Source: Pseudomonas sp. 10S4 (GTDB taxonomy: Bacteria > Pseudomonadota > Gammaproteobacteria > Pseudomonadales > Pseudomonadaceae). From it: a DNA stretch of 64,000 nt. The stretch spans positions 3,720,001 to 3,784,000 of the forward strand of contig NZ_CP133774.1 in NCBI RefSeq assembly GCF_034344865.1, given 5' to 3'. The notes beneath the pieces were generated by a model. That model saw only the letters and a program-made list of their open reading frames with translations, was not told where the DNA came from and ran no database searches. The position numbers and the translations under genes were made by a program. The first letter of the stretch is position 1. Each line of letters opens with the position of its first letter. Positions 62,617-64,000 of the stretch are shown one piece after another.

Positions 62617-64000
62617 ATGAACGTCTCGCGGCCCTTTATCGAACGCCCGGTGGCCACCACATTACTGATGGTGGCCGTGCTGTTGCTGGGCATGCTCGGT
62701 TATCACCTGCTGTCGGTTTCGGCGCTGCCGGAAGTGGATTATCCGACGATTCAGGTTTTCACCCAGTATCCCGGCGCGAGCCCGGAGGTGATCAGTTCGT
62801 CGATCACCGCGCCGCTGGAACGTCAGCTCGGCGAGATGCCGGGCCTCAAGTCGATGAACTCCACCAGTTCCGACGGCGCGTCGGTGGTGACCCTGCAATT
62901 CGATTTGTCGCTGTCGCTGGATGTCGCCGAACAGGAAGTGCAAGCCGCGATCAACGCTGCCGGGACTTTCCTACCGGCCAACCTGCCGTATCCGCCGGTC
63001 TACAGCAAGGTCAACCCGGCCGATGCCCCGGTGCTGACGCTATCGCTGACCTCTGACGTGCTGCCGCTGACCAAGGTCGAAGACCTGGCCGACACCCGTC
63101 TGGCGCAGAAAATTTCGCAGATCACCGGGGTTGGCCTGGTCACCATCAGCGGCGGCCAGCGCCCGGCGGTGCGGGTCGAGGCCAACACCTCGGCGCTGAA
63201 TAATCTGGGGTTGTCCATCGACGACCTGCGCACCTCGCTGGGCACCGCCAACGTCAACCAGGCCAAGGGCAACATCGACGGCAAGTACCAGGCCTACTCC
63301 ATCGGCAGCAACGACCAGTTGCAGTCGGCCGAGGAATACCGTGATCTGGTGATCGCCTACAAAAACGGGGCGCCCATTCGCTTGTCGCAGATCGCCAGCT
63401 CGACCCAGGGTCCGGAAAACCCGCGTCAGGCGGCCTGGACCGACAGCACGCCATCGATTGTCCTTAATATTCAGCGCCAGCCCGGTGCCAACGTGATCGA
63501 CGTCGTCGACCGGGTGCAGCAACTGTTGCCCAAACTGCGCGCCAGTTTGCCGGCCACCCTCAAGGTCGCCGTACTCACTGACCGCACGCAAACCATCCGC
63601 GCTTCGGTCACCGACGTGCAGTACGAACTGGGCGTAGCGGTGCTGCTGGTGGTAATCGTGATTTTCCTGTTCCTGCGCAATTTACCCGCGACGATCATTC
63701 CAGCCGTGACCGTGCCGCTGACGCTGATCGGCACTTTGGCGGTGGCCTATGGGTTTGGATTTTCGCTGAACAACCTGACGCTGATGGCGCTGACCATTGC
63801 CATCGGTTTTGTGGTCGATGACGCCATCGTCATGATCGAAAACATCACGCGCTACATCGAGGCCGGCGACTCGCCGATGGAAGCCGCGCTCAAGGGCTCG
63901 GAGCAGATCGGTTTCACCATTATTTCGCTGTCGATAGCGTTGATCGCGGTGATGATTCCGCTGCTATTCATGGGGGATGTGGTGGGACGGCTGTTTCGCG
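62617..64000 (+). CDS. mdtB: RND multidrug pump, inner-membrane subunit (3' end outside window)
   Basis: The first 461 codons of an RND transporter: helix 1 ([21 protein letters not shown]), the porter domain ([41 protein letters not shown]), and helix 4 with the proton-relay aspartates in [18 protein letters not shown]. The frame is unbroken to base 64000. It would normally be followed by a second pump gene (mdtC) and perhaps an outer-membrane factor. 13 bases after mdtA. Confidence 0.93.
   Translation, partial: MNVSRPFIERPVATTLLMVAVLLLGMLGYHLLSVSALPEVDYPTIQVFTQYPGASPEVISSSITAPLERQLGEMPGLKSMNSTSSDGASVVTLQFDLSLSLDVAEQEVQAAINAAGTFLPANLPYPPVYSKVNPADAPVLTLSLTSDVLPLTKVEDLADTRLAQKISQITGVGLVTISGGQRPAVRVEANTSALNNLGLSIDDLRTSLGTANVNQAKGNIDGKYQAYSIGSNDQLQSAEEYRDLVIAYKNGAPIRLSQIASSTQGPENPRQAAWTDSTPSIVLNIQRQPGANVIDVVDRVQQLLPKLRASLPATLKVAVLTDRTQTIRASVTDVQYELGVAVLLVVIVIFLFLRNLPATIIPAVTVPLTLIGTLAVAYGFGFSLNNLTLMALTIAIGFVVDDAIVMIENITRYIEAGDSPMEAALKGSEQIGFTIISLSIALIAVMIPLLFMGDVVGRLFR

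Overview
The window is a chromosomal segment of a fluorescent-type Pseudomonas (P. fluorescens group or close relative). This rests on gene order (fliJ to fliK, fliLMNOPQR-flhB, flhA-flhF-fleN-fliA, cheYZAB-motCD-parC-parP-cheW, then ccmABCDEFGHI), on high GC coding sequence, and on many Pseudomonas-type REP palindromes between genes. No tRNA, rRNA, CRISPR array or transposase was seen.

Layout. (1) 1-25.7 kb, plus strand: one polar flagellum and chemotaxis block. It begins inside fliJ. An anti-sigma-antagonist / response-regulator phosphatase / Hpt module (hsbA-hsbR-hptB like) sits between fliJ and fliK. Then come hook-length control, C-ring, export gate, the number/placement/sigma-28 genes flhF-fleN-fliA, the chemosensory core and the MotCD stator. 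Three near-consensus sigma-54 promoters lie before fliK, fliL and flhA. (2) Two DUF6124 genes, one antisense between flhB and flhA (10.4 kb) and one frameshifted (26.2 kb), each follow a related leader of about 350 nt that can fold into a conserved RNA with the Shine-Dalgarno paired. (3) 26.7-33.9 kb: an accessory island of type II fatty-acid/polyketide-like genes (ACP, degenerate ketosynthase, ketosynthase, AMP ligase, two small membrane proteins, hotdog dehydratase, truncated ketoreductase). It is bounded by two diverged copies of a FlhB C-terminal-domain gene, and several of its genes carry one-base frameshifts. (4) 33.9-35.5 kb: a second FliK-like gene paired with the FlhB-like gene. (5) 35.7-42.6 kb: the complete System I cytochrome c maturation operon. 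(6) 42.6-52.9 kb: accessory genes: broken lipoprotein, broken PIN toxin with its DNA-binding partner, broken LysR regulator, SDR, peroxiredoxin-like protein, HicAB, MFS exporter, periplasmic protein, sulfate-binding protein, voltage-gated-type K+ channel, urea channel. (7) 53.0-60.5 kb: the glyoxylate-to-pyruvate operon gcl-hyi-glxR-ttuD-pyk on the minus strand with divergent glcG; two identical palindromes lie in the divergent promoter. (8) 60.6-64 kb: a TetR regulator and the start of an RND efflux operon, cut by the window edge.

How it works together: the first 25 kb builds, positions and steers one polar flagellum. The ccm genes mature c-type cytochromes. The gcl operon turns glyoxylate (from purine, allantoin or glycolate breakdown) into glycerate, phosphoglycerate and finally pyruvate; the nearby urea channel would suit the same nitrogen sources. 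The observations most worth following are the paired structured leaders of the DUF6124 genes, the CheY-docking-like repeats in the CheA linker, and the decaying lipid/polyketide island framed by duplicated flhB-like genes.
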